A stretch of DNA of 64,000 bases from Tricholoma matsutake (GCA_026075535.2 AP026541.1:12710001-12774000), one strand, 5' to 3'; shown: positions 46,400 through 58,621, counted from the first letter of the stretch. The notes: a model not told the origin generated them from the letters alone. Program-made: numbers and translations.

Positions 46400-48041
46400 G
46401 TCACTGTAGAACCGTGAGAATGTATAGCCATGATCAACATCAACCTCAGCCACAACCACATCGCCATGACATTGACACAACCCCAAAGCCTCAAGATCAA
46501 ATGATTAACATGTTCAATTCTCACTCGACTGTCCCCACCACCCGTAGCAGCCACAAACAGGACAATCTGTGCAGCCGCAAACGCGCCACATCATTGGCTG
46601 ATGTGGGGGCTGCCAAAGTGAAAAAAAAAAAAAAAGATTGCCAGTAGTGACGACGAAACAGATGTGCTGAAGGGGAGGAAAGGGAAGAAGAAAGGGGAGG
46701 AGAAGAGGAAAAGCAGAGGAAAGGAGGAGAAGGAGAAGGAGAAGGAGAAGGGAGGACAGGGGAAGAGGGGTACAAAGGCGAGGTAAGCCACCTGCTCCAT
46801 CTGCAGCCTCTCCCCTTACCCTTTCCCCCCCCTTTTTTCACAGGAAAACTTTGATGATGCGAGCACAGGAGGATGCGGCTGCCGCTCTCCCGTCTCGTGT
46901 CACCAGGTATGTTTTCTCTTTTTTTTTTCATCTTTTTTCTTGTTTTACTCACTTCTTTTCTATCTGTCTTGCACAACCAGGTATGTTTTATCTTTTTTTC
47001 TTCTTTTTTTTCTTGTTTTATTAATTTCTTTTCTATCCGTCTCATGTCACTAGCTATGTTTCTCTTTTTTTTTCTTCTTTTTTTTTCTTCTTTTATTCAC
47101 TTCTTTTCCATATTACTAGGAGTGCTGCTGTGCTAGAGGCAAGTGGCATCACTATAGCTCCCCCCAAGCGTACCAAGGTGACATCCTCCACCCCCACAGC
47201 TCCACCCTCTCTCCCAAAGCTGACCCGTCTCTGCCATGCTGACATGGCAATGGTGGCCTCAGCATCCAGCAAAAACATGGCCAGGAAATCCACGGAGGAG
47301 ACTGACAGCTCCCAAAGTGACAGCGACAACAACTCCCAAAGCGACAGCGACAACAGCTACCCAAGTGACAGTGACAAGAGCAGTGAGGGCAACATGAAGA
47401 GAAACCAGGACCAGGATGACAGCACCTCGGGGACTGGCAATGGCGGGAGTGATGACAGCGAGAATGATGACAAGGACGACGATAATGACGACGGTGAGAA
47501 CAGGGATGAGGAGAAGGATGGCAAGGACAAGGGCAACGACGGCAAGGGCGAGGACAACAACGAGGAGGGCAAGGACAACAATGAGGGCAAGGGTGAGGGC
47601 ACAGGCAACGACGACGACGCTACCAGGGCCCCCAATGCTGCGATGGTGGCGACCTCTATGAACGAAGACACCAACAACCATGGCCCCACCTTTGCCACTG
47701 CCTCTACCACCATGGCAGCAACCTCTACAATCGAGGATGCCAATGATGGACCCCCCCTCACCCTCGCCACCTCTACCATCGCAGTGGTGGCCTCTACAAA
47801 TAAGGACACTAATGACAGCAGCCCCACCCTCCCTGCCATGCCTACTGCCATTCCCACTACCCCCACCATTAACGAGGGGATTGAACCTACCGCTACTGAT
47901 AACAAACTGCCACCACCACCCTTCCAGGAAACCAAGGTGCACCAACTGCTGCAACCGCCCCTGATGCTCACACCGACATCATCATGGCCAGTCCACCTGG
48001 CACCCCCTCGTGCCATGAACTTCAGGGTGCCTCTCGCATAA
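46400..48041 (+). CDS. Charged disordered protein in E4
   Basis: A first readable stretch (46495-46790) has RKRATSLADVGAAKV, an A15 homopolymer (46621-46635) that shifts the frame, and a Lys/Glu-rich tail. The stretch 46791-47130 is intron-like. The main exon 47130-48041 encodes a Thr/Ser-rich start, an Asp/Ser/Lys-rich middle (SDSDNNSQSDSDN; DDKDDDNDDGEN) and Thr/Pro-rich repeats ending in FRVPLA. No domain is recognised. A chromatin- or DNA-associated accessory role is only a guess from the charge pattern. Confidence 0.4.
46905..47120 (+). repeat. Three tandem intron-like units
   Basis: A unit of about 71 bp is repeated three times: (C)CAGGTATGTTTT, pyrimidine run, TTGTTTTAYTCACTTCTTT, CTATCYGTCT, then CCAG or CTAG. 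Each unit starts with a plausible donor and ends with a plausible acceptor. Confidence 0.65.
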
Positions 48042-49229
48042 CAGGGGGAATTATACGTGGGGGTGCCCAAGGTAATGTGTACAACATTGCTGATCGTATC
48101 AAATATGAGGGGGATATTTCCCCAACTACTAGTGAATTCTTCTTTATTAATATCATCATACCCAAGTATAATAACCTAGAATAATAGGGAAAGTTTTTGT
48201 GTTCTGGTCACATGGTAACCCTGATACTTCTGAGCCATACATGACCCTTAGCCATCATGTAACACCAACCTTGGGGCCAGTTTTGAAGAAACTTGGCATT
48301 CAATATTCTCCTGTTTCCAGTAAGTCATTAATTAAAATAAATATTAGGTGGATAAATCTATTTTGGGATTTTTAGAGAAAAATCAGCAGATTTTTGTCTA
48401 TGAGGATGATTTTTGGGCTGTTAAAGGATGATACAACACAGCAGTGGCAGATAATGATAGTGCAGAGTGGAAAGTTATCAATAATCAATTTCATTTGAGG
48501 TTACTGATTGTGAGATTTTATTCTTGATTTGAAAATCTTCTTCTCACCATTAAATTAGACTGACGATGAACCGATTTCTTCAGCATCTCAGGGTCCTTTG
48601 TCTGCATCAACCTCAGAACCCCCTCCATATGTTGGACATATGGCCCCCACAGTCGACATGTTCAAGTCGCAGTTTATTTGCATCCTTGATATTCCCTCCA
48701 ACCTGATAGGTACTGGTGATGTGTCACTCAAGATTGCATATCAAAAGTACAAGGCATTTCTTGTTGCCAGTCATACTGTTAATGACATGGTGGTGAGTGT
48801 GACTTGGGAAATCAAGCAACCAATGAAAACTGACCTCATTGAAATTTTCATCTCCAAATCATATTTCCATTCTCACTATTGTCGATATTTCACAAAGGTA
48901 GCTGCTATCCACAGATGGTGGCGTGGTTGGAGGGGGAGACTGATGAGGAAGACATTGGCATTTGGGGGTTCAAGAAGATTTCATATACCTTCACTGATTT
49001 GAATACTTGGCTGTTGAATGGTGGGCCCTTGGAGTTTGAGGATGAGGATGAGGATGGGAAATTGGTGAAAAAGAAGAAAAAGGGGAAGGGAAAAGCAAAA
49101 GAGATGGAAAAAGAGAAAGGAAAGGAAAAGAGGAAGGAAAAGACGATGGAAAAGGAAATGGAAATGGGAAAGGGGAAGGGGAAGGAAAAGGTGCATAAAA
49201 AAAAGAATACCAGCAAAAAGGCCCAGTAA
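48042..49229 (+). pseudogene. E4 middle gene: FKSQF...Lys-rich protein
   Basis: Fragments in order: GGIIRGGAQGNVYNIADRI (48035-48100), GKVFVFWSHGNPDTSE (about 48190-48240), then 48598-48900 (APTVDMFKSQFICILDIPS; VTWEIKQPMKTDLIEIFISK) and, after a one-base slip at about 48895, 48900-49229 (MVAWLEGETDEEDIGIWGFK; LNTWLLNGGPLEFEDEDED) ending in a long Lys/Glu tail. The segment around WEIKQPMKTDLIEIF resembles TWKPQKPMKAEALLL in the mariner cargo gene at about 54180. Function unknown; possibly a DNA-binding partner of the CxC5/CxC6 protein. Confidence 0.45.
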
Positions 49230-49417
49230 GTAGGGATGATAAACCAAAATGATCAATAATTATATCATCTCTTTGCAGTACTTGGATAGTATCAACTTGG
49301 ATTATAAGCCACATCCTGGCTCTGGTTTCCAAAATCCTTGTATTGGCCATAAATCGTGTACCCTGGCACATCTGGACTTGGGTGGTTTTGTCAGCATTTA
49401 TTCCTATTGCCTCTGCA

Positions 49418-51601
49418 ATGCCAGCAGGAGAGGATCCTTTCCCAAATATCACATTCAAAGTCTTCAGTCAATTTATCAGCCAACACTTCAGCTCTAAAAC
49501 ATCACTATCAGCAGTGCTTGTCCTATTGTTTTCATTGACTGAAAATCCTGAGTTGTTGAATCTCCATGCCTGGCAGCAATACATTCAATGTGAAGGAGAA
49601 AATCATGTCATGGCATCAGGTTGGATCAAGGGTCTTGCATGGGCAATCAAAGAAAATATGGATAACAATCAGCAAAGGCCTTTGAAGATGAAGGAGGTTG
49701 ACAAAAACATGGATGCTGAACAAGAAATTACTGCACTCAGCCTCAAGCTTGATGCAGCTGCAAAACTTTTGAATTTGCATCAATACAATGCACGTGGACA
49801 TCTGCAAAAGAAACTACAACCCATATCCCATAAATTGATCCAGCCAGTACATGTTCTTTGTCCCAACTCAATGGAATGTAAAACAGCAAATTGCAATTCA
49901 AGGGCACTACACCAGGCCATCCAAACACGGAATATTCCTCGAGTCACACTGATCAAGAATTCAGTAATACATGAAAATGTTTTTGCTTTGACTGGGGAAT
50001 GCTTAACCTGCAAGACCAAATATTCAGCAGACCATGAACGGGCAATTGAAGTTGGGGAGGCACATCAATATAGCAGGGTTTATCTGAATTCTGCCTGATA
50101 CCTCAAGATAGGTCAGAGTGTATGGGTGGACTGGGCATTTTCTCATGGTGTCTTGAATGGCATCTACAATTTCCATGCATCAGCTTCAGCATATGCAGAA
50201 TATTGGAATAACAGCTTTAAAAAGCATCAAACTGTCAATTTCAATGGGGTGACACGCTGCCAGGTCTGGCAAGCATTTGTTCAGGAGTCTATTCAGACAG
50301 TTGCTTCTCCATATGGAACTGATCTCACACTTCATGATGGCTTAGCAATTGATGAAGTGACCAGGGAGGCATTCTTATCTCTGGGACAAGATGGAATTAT
50401 TCTGGCAGCCAAAGACCACCACTGCTCAGATTGCACTCATCCATACAGACAAACATCTGATCTCACTGCCATCAGTGATCCAACTGCAACTCTTGAAAGC
50501 AATAATATACCTGTATCACAGAGGGCAGGTGATAATTTGCAACAGGGTTCATCAGCTGGACAAAGAATGGAAGTGGAGGATTCAACTGCTCGAGATGTGA
50601 CAATGGCTGTTGTTGATGGAATTGTCTTTGGACCCCCAGTATGGAACATCTACTGGCAAATACAAATTGATCACTTATAATATTTTTTTGATAATTAGCA
50701 TTGTGCATATGATGACTGCACTGCAGAGTTGGCAAATGCAAGAGGTGGGGTTTTTTGTGCTCTGCATGAACAACAACATGGGGCCACATGCCATGTTCAA
50801 GGATGGGAAAACCAGAAAGTTCATGGGACAAATGCATGTCAAGATCATGAGGAAATGTGGAAGAGATATCTCAGTAACCATTCTCGCAAACAGCTGTCTG
50901 GCTTTCAAAGGATGCTGCATAGGCCTGGTGAAAATCTACCATGGCAACCTGCTCAAGACTCAATTGGACAACCTCATGACCAACCAGCACCTGATGTGCA
51001 GTATGCAACCTACTTTATGCCACACCGCTTTTACTGTGTTGAAACAATATGTGCACCATGTGGAGTTGTCATTGCTTGGGCAAAATTTGCAAAATTGGAA
51101 TCACCCACTAATATTATGCACTTTTTGGAGACAGTATATCCAACAGAAGAATCACACCCTGATTATATATGCATTGACAAAGCCTGTGTGGTGCTGAGCC
51201 ATAGTATTGCTGATGGTAGCTGGGAATCATGGGCTAAAACAAGCCAATTTATTGTCGACTCCTATCATTACACCAACCATCAAACAAGTGATTATTTGTG
51301 CAGGAAGTGGTGCAATCCAGCTCCTTTGGATGGCTCTGCTCCAAATTTGGTCATTCTGGACTACAATAATGAAGGGCAGCCATACTACAAACATGCATTC
51401 AATACACAGGCATGTGAACAACTCAATGCATGGCTTGGTGGGTTTGAATCAATATTGAGAAAGATGACAGTGGGGAATTTCAATTGGTTTTTGCATACAA
51501 TGTTGTTTTACCATACCCAGATGGTTCTTGAAAGGAAACAACAGAAGGTTAGTGACAGTGGTGATGATAGTGATGGAGATAATGATAGTGAGCAGGAGTA
51601 G
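49418..51601 (+). pseudogene. CxC5-CxC6 KDZ-associated protein, likely transposase of E4
   Basis: Exon 1 runs 49418-50638 (ATG at 49418, MPAGEDPFPN), intron 50639-50698 (GTATGG...TTAG), exon 2 50699-51601. The CxC5 cluster is CPNSMECKTANCNSRAL...CLTCKTKYSADHER (about 49855-50040). CxC6 is HCAYDDCTAEL...FCALHEQQHGATCHVQG...ACQDH (50699-50850). The C-terminal half has ETICAPCGVVIAWAKF, YICIDKACV, FIVDSYHYTNHQTSDYLCRK and ACEQLNAWLGGFES, an order that fits a DDE/RNase H-like core (D, D, E; inferred). TGA at 50096 sits where Arg is expected. One CxC6 position reads Trp (HVQGW), where the repeat pattern suggests Cys. About 707 residues if read through. Confidence 0.8.
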
Positions 51602-51689
51602 TACAAATCTCTATTACTTATAGTGTATCACTGGTTTATTCTTTACATATGTCTATGATAGTCATGTTTCACTGATGTTAACTTGTACT

Positions 51690-51815
51690 AGCTCGGACTC
51701 CACATGGACTAGCTCGGACTCCACATGGACTAGCTCGGACTCCACATGGACTAGCTCGGACTCCACATGGACTAGCTCGGACTCCACATGGACTAGCTCG
51801 GACTCCATGCAGATT
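51690..51815. repeat. 21-bp tandem array, right end of E4
   Basis: Five perfect copies of AGCTCGGACTCCACATGGACT (51690-51794) and a sixth diverged copy, then scattered GGACTCCACACGGACT units to about 51995. The matching left array is 46030-46262. Confidence 0.95.
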
Positions 51816-52358
51816 AGTGTAACAGTCCATTTGAATGGGTTTCTACTCAGACTAGTGCAGACTCCACACGGACTAGGTTGGACTCCATGTGGACTGGGTC
51901 AGACTACACATGCATAAGGGTGGGAATTTCCATTTTAGTCACCAGGTGGTCGGACTCCACACGGACTAGCTCAGGCTCTGCACAGTCCGCTAGGACACGT
52001 GGGGCACTGTAAATTACTGGAAAAACCTTTCTTTGCATTGACAAATGATGCATTGCATAGAGACCCATGCGGCTGTTAAAATCACTGGTGGGCATGGTGC
52101 TTGGGTGGCCAATGTCATGTTGGGCATTGGTGAGCTATCAATTGTTTTTCAAAATTTTTATTTTTTTGAAATTTGAATGTACAATGTGCATGTACTAGCA
52201 TGGCACAATCACAGTCATTACAGCCCTTCCAGAAACTAATGAGAATCATGGATTTTTTTTCTTTTTTTTTCACATGTGAAAGTAGTCAATTTCCTTTTTG
52301 AGAACTGGCTCTTTGAATGCATCCAGCTCAGCATTGACGTGTGTGTCCATTCTACCAT

Positions 52359-55323
52359 GGCTTCCACATCTGATGATCCTGGTGTTATATCTGAAGATGA
52401 ACCTGAAATATTGCAGACTGCCAATGAAACTGTCAATGCAATGATTCAAGACACTATTGCTGAGGTTCCATCAGGTCAGCTATGCCTACTCAAGATATCT
52501 GCATGTAACACATGATTTCATTGTACAGCTGCAAAGTGGTTTGTTAGCAATCCTGAGCTACTAGTGAAAAAACTTAGGCAAAAGCAGGCCAGGGAACGAG
52601 CAGCAAAAGAGAAAGCAGGCAACACATTGGAAAAGAGGAAGAGGAAGGACAGTGATGTTGATGCGAATGTAAAGGATGAAGAGTCAGCTCCAAAGCCACC
52701 CAAAAAGTGTGTGAAGAAACACAAGGCCAGCATTGACACTGATAATGAGGATGACAACAAACCGCTGATAGATTGTCTCCTCAGCTCAAAGGCCGATTCA
52801 CTATTTCGACTACATTCTAATCACATCAGCTAACTCCCAAAATGTCCCAGAAGCAGCAAGACCACTTCTGACCAAGTCTATTGATCGCAATATCATATCG
52901 ACCACGTCGAAACATCACCAGCGACATTGATCATACTGAGGAACCACATTGCACAACCTTAGGACTATGTCGAAAGCCCCTAAGATCCCTCTAAATGACC
53001 ATCGAACATCCCCAATCAACTTTGAACAGCCGTGACCATGATCAAACATTGTCGACCATTGTCGATCATCATTGAGCATCATCAATTGATATCAAGAGAC
53101 TACGAGTGACATCGGGCACCACATTTGTTATCTATATGGTAGAATACCATGTGCCAGGAGGTATTCCAACTCCTGCTCTAACCTGCTGATAGTAGGTCAG
53201 CCTCATTCCAAGTCCCTATCGCATACAGAACCCACTGGATGAGTTATTGCGAGACTTAGCATGATTTATACACAAAGGACAGTCCCCTTTTAGTTCTATA
53301 CCCTTTATTACTCTTTCATCATATGATATATATCTTTCTTGTTTGGATTCCAGTCTCCTTTTTGGCCTTGTGCCTTAACTCATATCTTTTGCCTCATGTT
53401 CTACACATATTTCTCATTCCATTTTAGAAAGTTTCTTTAAAACATATAAAACTCTGTAGTATCTACTTGGAAAAAAAGAAGAAATTGTCTTCACCTATCA
53501 TCTCATATTAAGTTCTAAGAATCAGATCTATCCTCTAAAACAATCTAAACTTCTACAAGTTTTCTCAATCGACAAGAAACCTCTACGATCATCGCATCCT
53601 CAATCCTCTTTCAACTCTGTCATTGTTAGCACTAGTAACCATCTCGACACTTCATAGCCATTGGCTATAGCCTTCATATACCATTGACCTATCAAAAGGT
53701 CCCCAGAGACCATCGACAATAAACATTGTTCATCGTCGATCTCGTCAATCATCCTCGATATTGATCGATACTCGATCGGACCACACCAAACACCTTCGTC
53801 CCCTATAGCACTACCTTTGCGACTAGTACCCACTAGTTATCTTCCTATTGGTTCGAGCCGTTCGACTATGAACATTTGGAATGACTCACACCCTTCCTCT
53901 GACTCATCGCAAATATCATTGATTGCCTCATCGGATGTTTTGGTGGTTTTCCCGGGTTGAGTATCATCACCACCGTTCACAATCTTGGCATATATCCATG
54001 TTCCCCACCAGAATCTTCCCACTGCTCCATCTAAAACCCATGGAAAGAAACCTAGCAATGAATATATTCAGCATGGACCTCTTCAATTTCAAAGCACTGA
54101 CTCTTATGATGACTTTCTTCAATCTGTTGCTATGACACTTACATGTCCGGGTCTGAAACATATCGCTGCCGTGAAGATTACTTGGAAACCACAGAAGCCT
54201 ATGAAAGCAGAGGCACTATTGCTGGGTGGTGCTCTTGGGTTTTCTATCATGATTGATGAACTTGCTGGCAAGGCTTCGTGCATTATCACCCTCACCATGC
54301 CACCTCCCACAAAGCCAGTTGACGAGATTCTGGTACATATATTTACCTAGATATTGGAATGTCAATTCATTCACTGATGTTTCGAGGTAGTTCTGGGATA
54401 CTGGTGAAATTTCAACCTCATGGGTTGGCACAGAATTCCCATATGATGAGTTAGAACTCCAGTCGATGACTGACTCTATTGCTCAGCAATGTGTGAGTTT
54501 GACACCATTTGGATACAATCAACCTGGATGCAATCTAACAGGCTGCCAACAGGTAACATTTGACAAAGCAGTTGGTACCAAGCGCTTTGAGCTTGAAGAA
54601 AAGTACCCTGAGGATAACAATCCCTTGTTTTCTGGAAAGCGCATCTACACCAACAGCAAAACCAGCTTCCAGTTTGAGTTGAATACTGGAAGAATTATGG
54701 TATGGGCCTCCCACCTTGTAAGTGCTCATTTCTGTTTCTGTTTTGGAATGATGCACATATACCCAGGCTTGTGGGACTGTGACCCTTGACAAGCCACCTG
54801 CTACTCCTCTTTTCAATTTCTCTCAATGCATCAAGACCAGATGTACTCCCTCTCCACCTGCTGTTGTACCAGCCTCTGTTCTGCCTCCTGTTTCTCCAGT
54901 TGCCCCTGTTCCTCACACCTCAATTGCACCTATGCCCTCAATCACCGAATTGCTCTTGCTTCAGCTTTTTCAGAACCAACAAATGGCTGCACATGCTTCA
55001 CTTCTTGCAACACCTCATCAGCATGCACTACTTGCAGTTCCAGCCTCTGTCTCTGCTCTGCCTCTTGCTTCTCTCCCTCCTTCTCTGACAAGGCACCGAT
55101 ATGTGTCTCTGGACAAGTTCTGTACCCACTATGAGATCTCTGAGGCTGACCATGGCCATTTACAAAAATTAAATTTCCAGCCTGGTGATCCGATCGAAAA
55201 GCTTGAACAAGTAGAGTGGCATGACGAAGGTGGATTTCAGTGTTTGGGGTGGGATCGGATGTTGAGCAAGAATCATGAGTTCCTTCGAGATATGCATGCT
55301 GGTACTGTTTGGATGGCAACCTA
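52359..55323 (+). pseudogene. Cargo gene of the mariner element, C-terminal SAM-like segment
   Basis: Exon 1 52359-52474 (acidic, SEDEPEILQTANETVNAM), intron 52475-52528, exon 2 from 52529 (KWFVSNPELLVKKLRQKQAR; Lys-rich, PPKKCVKKHK). The reading is then cut by a 1.2-kb repeat (about 52763-53975). It resumes at 53985 (HVPHQNLPTAP; FQSTDSYDDFLQSVAMTL; VKITWKPQKPMKAEALLL), 54466-54720 (TKRFELEEKYPEDNNPLFSG) and 54779-55323 (Pro-rich, then LDKFCTHYEISEADHGHLQK...WDRMLSKNHEF, resembling a SAM-type helical domain). The product is unknown and is probably not needed for Tc1/mariner transposition itself. Confidence 0.55.
52763..53975. repeat. 1.2-kb dispersed repeat, copy 1
   Basis: Non-coding block homologous along its length, same orientation, to 58622-59827. 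Shared landmarks are ACATTCTAATCACAT, GCTAACTCCCA, ATGTCCCAGAAGCAGC, GGAGGTATTCCAACT and GGGTTGAGTATCATCA. LTR-like or part of a larger element; class not determined. No clear target repeat. Confidence 0.7.
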
Positions 55324-55420
55324 GTATGTTCTCATGTAATTGCCAAGATGTTCTTTGTGTGTTCTTTCCACTTGTAATCGACAGACATGTAATAAGTAGT
55401 ACAATTTGCAGCAACTTCAT

Positions 55421-56500
55421 TCACCGAACAATATAACCTGCATGCTCAAACCAAGCTGTTGCCATCTCTGGTGTAATGCATCCACATGCCTCCAGCAACA
55501 CGAGTATGGGATCTTCAGCCCCATGCATTATGGTGCCATAGCGATGAAGATGGGCCTTCCCTGTCAACTGACTGTCAGAACTATATAATTGTGAGGTAAT
55601 TTGATGAACATACAAGTGCTGAATGACTCTTCTATTGGGCTGAGATCAGGCAAGTACGGAGGAAGATACAAGAGCATGATGCCAGCATCATTGAGTATTT
55701 CTTGTAGTGTATCAGTATGGTGGATTCGACAGTTATCTAATATCAGAACACTTTGGACATCAGGGAATGTGTTCATCCATGGAAGCTGAGAAGTCAGATC
55801 AGTAGCTATATGCAATGGCATGAAGAGAACTGTTGTACTAACAACCTCCTTGACAATGAAGTCAAAGAACCCAAAAGAGTCAAACAATCCAGGTTGTACT
55901 CGTGTTGCCCTATAGCCAGTGGTACTCATAGCAGCAACAAGAGAGTAACACTCACCGTGAACAAAAGGGTTGACAAAATGTGGAGCCTGTCCAATAGGTG
56001 CGCGCCCATAGCATCGTGCAACATCATGCTCATTCTTGCTGGACTCATCAATCACCACAAACTCAGATCCAGTGCCTGAGAATTTGGTCTGAACTGCATG
56101 GAGAAAGTCGGTCCTCATTTCTACATCTCTCTTACATGTGATCTTGTGTAATAACCTTCTTGTCAATCCTGCCTTCTCCAAATTTTCTTGAAGAGCTGAG
56201 ATTGAGATCGGAATGTCATGATGGATTGCCAAAAACCATTGAAGCTTGTCAATATATGTGTCTGGGTGGTTTTCATAGAGTTCTTTGACAGCTGTGAGTA
56301 CAGCCAGAGTGATGAGGCGAGGCCGGCCAGTGAGGGGTGAAAGAGGTTTGGTCATAGTTCTGAACTCATCAAAGATGTGTACCCATCGATAAAGGCTGGC
56401 TTGAGAAACACCAGATATCAGAACGACACCATCCAGCTTCCCAAAGTTTGAGTGCGCAATCCTTGAGGTCAGCAGTGATACGACAATTGCCCATGGTTTT
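55421..56500 (-). pseudogene. Tc1/mariner-family transposase, frameshifted
   Basis: N-terminal HTH (MGNCRITADLKDCALKLWEA, from about 56494) is joined by a one-base slip near 56430 to GVSQASLYRWVHIFDEFRT and then the frame 56355-55613 (GRPRLITLAVLTAVKELYE...). The catalytic core has VVIDESSKNEHD, VLILDNCRIHHT and LPPYLPDLSPIEE, the DDE/DDD pattern of the DDE_3 superfamily. A GTATGT...GACAG intron (about 55555-55612) leads to the final exon ending at 55421 (GKAHLHRYGT...WFEHAGYIVR). It acts in cut-and-paste transposition at TA sites and lies within its TIRs. Apart from the slip it looks well preserved. Confidence 0.88.
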
Positions 56501-56632
56501 GATAGTGATGATGGTTCTAAAAAAGGAAATTGACTACTTTCACATGTGAAAAAAAAAAAAAGAAAAAAAATCCGTGATTCTCATTAGTTTCTGGAAGGAC
56601 TGTAAATTTGCATGGTGAACCATGCTTCCTAT

Positions 56633-57030
56633 TGTTAAGAGATATAAGTATATATCAGTACATTCCTTAGTAAGTAATGTGTAGAAAATCAACCTAACAT
56701 AATCAGAGTATAACTCAGTCTCTGTATAAGTGACTATATAAATACAATCACTGTACCTAGTGTAATCAGAGTATAACTATAAGTACAGTAAGTATTGGTC
56801 CGTAATCTCATAATGTCTAAAATACTCACCTCAGTCTCTGTATAAGTGACTGAGGTGATTGGATAACTATGTCCCCTATATATAAGTGAGTCCAGCTACA
56901 TAAAGAGTCAAAGGGATAAGAGGCATAAAGGTATCTATGAGACAGTGCATCAAAGGGATATACTAAAAATAGTATGCACATCAAAGATGTGATCATGTAT
57001 ACTTACAGTGTGATAATCAACATCTCAACA
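56633..57030 (-). repeat. 3' LTR of the minus-strand copia element
   Basis: On the minus strand it begins TGTTGAGATG just after a purine tract GGAGGAG and ends CTCTTAACA, 398 bp. The second LTR is beyond 64000. It carries several repeats of CTCAGTCTCTGTATAAGTGACT and CATAATCAGAGTATAACT. Confidence 0.6.
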
Positions 57031-58621
57031 CTCCTCCTTGCATGGAATCACATCAACAAAGGCCGAGATATTCCTGGAGATATAAGAACTGCTTGACCTC
57101 AAGGGCCTTAGTGAACATGTCGGCAACATTTTTGCAAGTATGAACATAAGTGAGCTGTAGGTTGTTGGACTGTACGCAGTCTTGGAGGAAATGGTATTTG
57201 ATATCAATATGTTTAACACATGAGTGAAGAAGTGGGTCTTCAGAGAGGATTTTTGTCACAGAGTTATCACAAGATATTATGGTGGGTGAAGTCTGAGAGT
57301 AGCCAATAGTGTTGTGTAAAGTATGCATCCAAATACATTCCTTTGCCGTTTCAAATGCAGCAATGTATTCAGCTTTGCATGAGGATGTTGCAACAACCTT
57401 CTGTTTGTGTGCCATCCAGGAGATAGCGCCTGAACCTAGAGGGCATATAAAACCCCCAACACCACAATGAGTGTCGAGGCAGTTTGCCCAGTCAGAGTCA
57501 CTAAAGGCGTGAAGGTTAACAGAAGGGTCACCTCTGAGATATAGCTTAAGGTCTCTGGTACCCTTGAGATATTGTACCAGTCTTATAGCCACCTTCCAGT
57601 GTTTGAATGAGTAACAATTGAGGAATTGTGAGAGTTGTTGGATGGGATAGGAGATGTCGGGGTGAGTTCCAATTGCCAAATATAGTAGACAACCAACTAG
57701 GGAACGACAGGGGAGTTTGTGAAGTTGGAGCTGCTGGTCAGAGGATAGGATGTTGCAGTCGAATCAGTGCAGTTTGGAGCCAGGTTCCAGTGAGGTGGAT
57801 ACTGGGTGTGCATCTCTCTGGCCAAATTGATCGACAACTTTGTCAATAAGGGCAGTCTGTGATAGCGCAACCGTATGTGCCATTCTATCCCAAGTGACTG
57901 CAATCCCAATAAGGAAACATGTGGTACCCAATTCAGAAATAGTCCAGACTTCTCACATCTGACTCTTGAACCTCTCATTCTCATCTTTGGAGTTGGCTAT
58001 GGACAAATAATCATTGACGTGAACAAGGTAATTATGGTCCCAGAATCAGTCTTGCAGTAATATATACAAGACTCACAGGACAGTCGGGTGAATCCCCAGG
58101 AGAGTATTTGGGCATTGAGCATTTGATTCCAGATATGCCCACTTTGCTTCATGCCCTATAGTCTGCGCTGAAGTTGCCACACCCAGTCCTCTTTTCCAGG
58201 TTCCTCAAAATCGACCAGTTGTTGCATATATTGTACTTCATTGTCTGGTAGCAAGCCATAGAGGAAAGCAGTTTTGATGTCAATTTGTTGGGCATCCCAT
58301 CCCAGTGATGCTGCAATGTGTAAGAGAATTCTCCAAGATTCCATGCGCGCGGTCGGTGAGCTGGTCTTAGTGTAGTCCTTGCCATAAATCTGCTTGTAAC
58401 TCTTGAAAACAACACATACTTTCCACCTGACAGCCTTCCCAGTTTCATCCCACTTGATATGGAAAATGGGTTTCCCTTTTTAGATATGCTTCCCCTGAGG
58501 AACTTCAGAACATGGTATCAATTTATAGACACCCATGTCCTTTAGTGATTTCAACTCATCCTGATATCCCTCTGCCCATTGTGCAGCATCCACGGAGTTC
58601 TTGGCTTCATCCCATGTTTGC

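Larger units (their letters stand above)
45995..52017. mobile_element. E4: E-family copy carrying a CxC5/CxC6 gene, candidate autonomous form
   Basis: The left end GAGGTCTTTACTGTGCCCCAC and the right end GTGGGGCACTGTAAATTAC are inverted. The flanks TAGAAAAAAT (45985-45994) and TGGAAAAACC (52018-52027) match at seven of ten bases, so the insertion is old or the duplication has decayed. Subterminal GGACTCC arrays occur at both ends, and an outward tRNA-like unit is seen at the left. The interior carries an acidic/basic disordered protein gene and a CxC5-CxC6 protein. The other E copies lack such genes. Confidence 0.7.
52221..56602. mobile_element. Tc1/mariner-type element with cargo gene
   Basis: Inverted terminal repeats of about 85 bp (52221-52305 and 56520-56602), starting CAGYCCTTCCAGAAACTAAT, lie within TA dinucleotides (52219-52220 and 56603-56604), as expected for Tc1/mariner. 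The transposase lies on the minus strand at the right (56500-55421). A separate plus-strand gene fills the left two thirds. At 4382 bp it is long for the class, because of the cargo and a 1.2-kb repeat inserted in it. Confidence 0.9.

Noticed and set aside
48598..51601. TET/JBP dioxygenase, often linked with KDZ elements in mushrooms
   Set aside because: I saw no HxD...H iron-binding pattern of that family in this window; the genes here match CxC5/CxC6 and unknown charged proteins.
51690..51815. 21-bp repeat array as a CRISPR-like locus
   Set aside because: The units are contiguous with no spacers, lie in a fungal transposon end, and have a mirrored partner at the other end.
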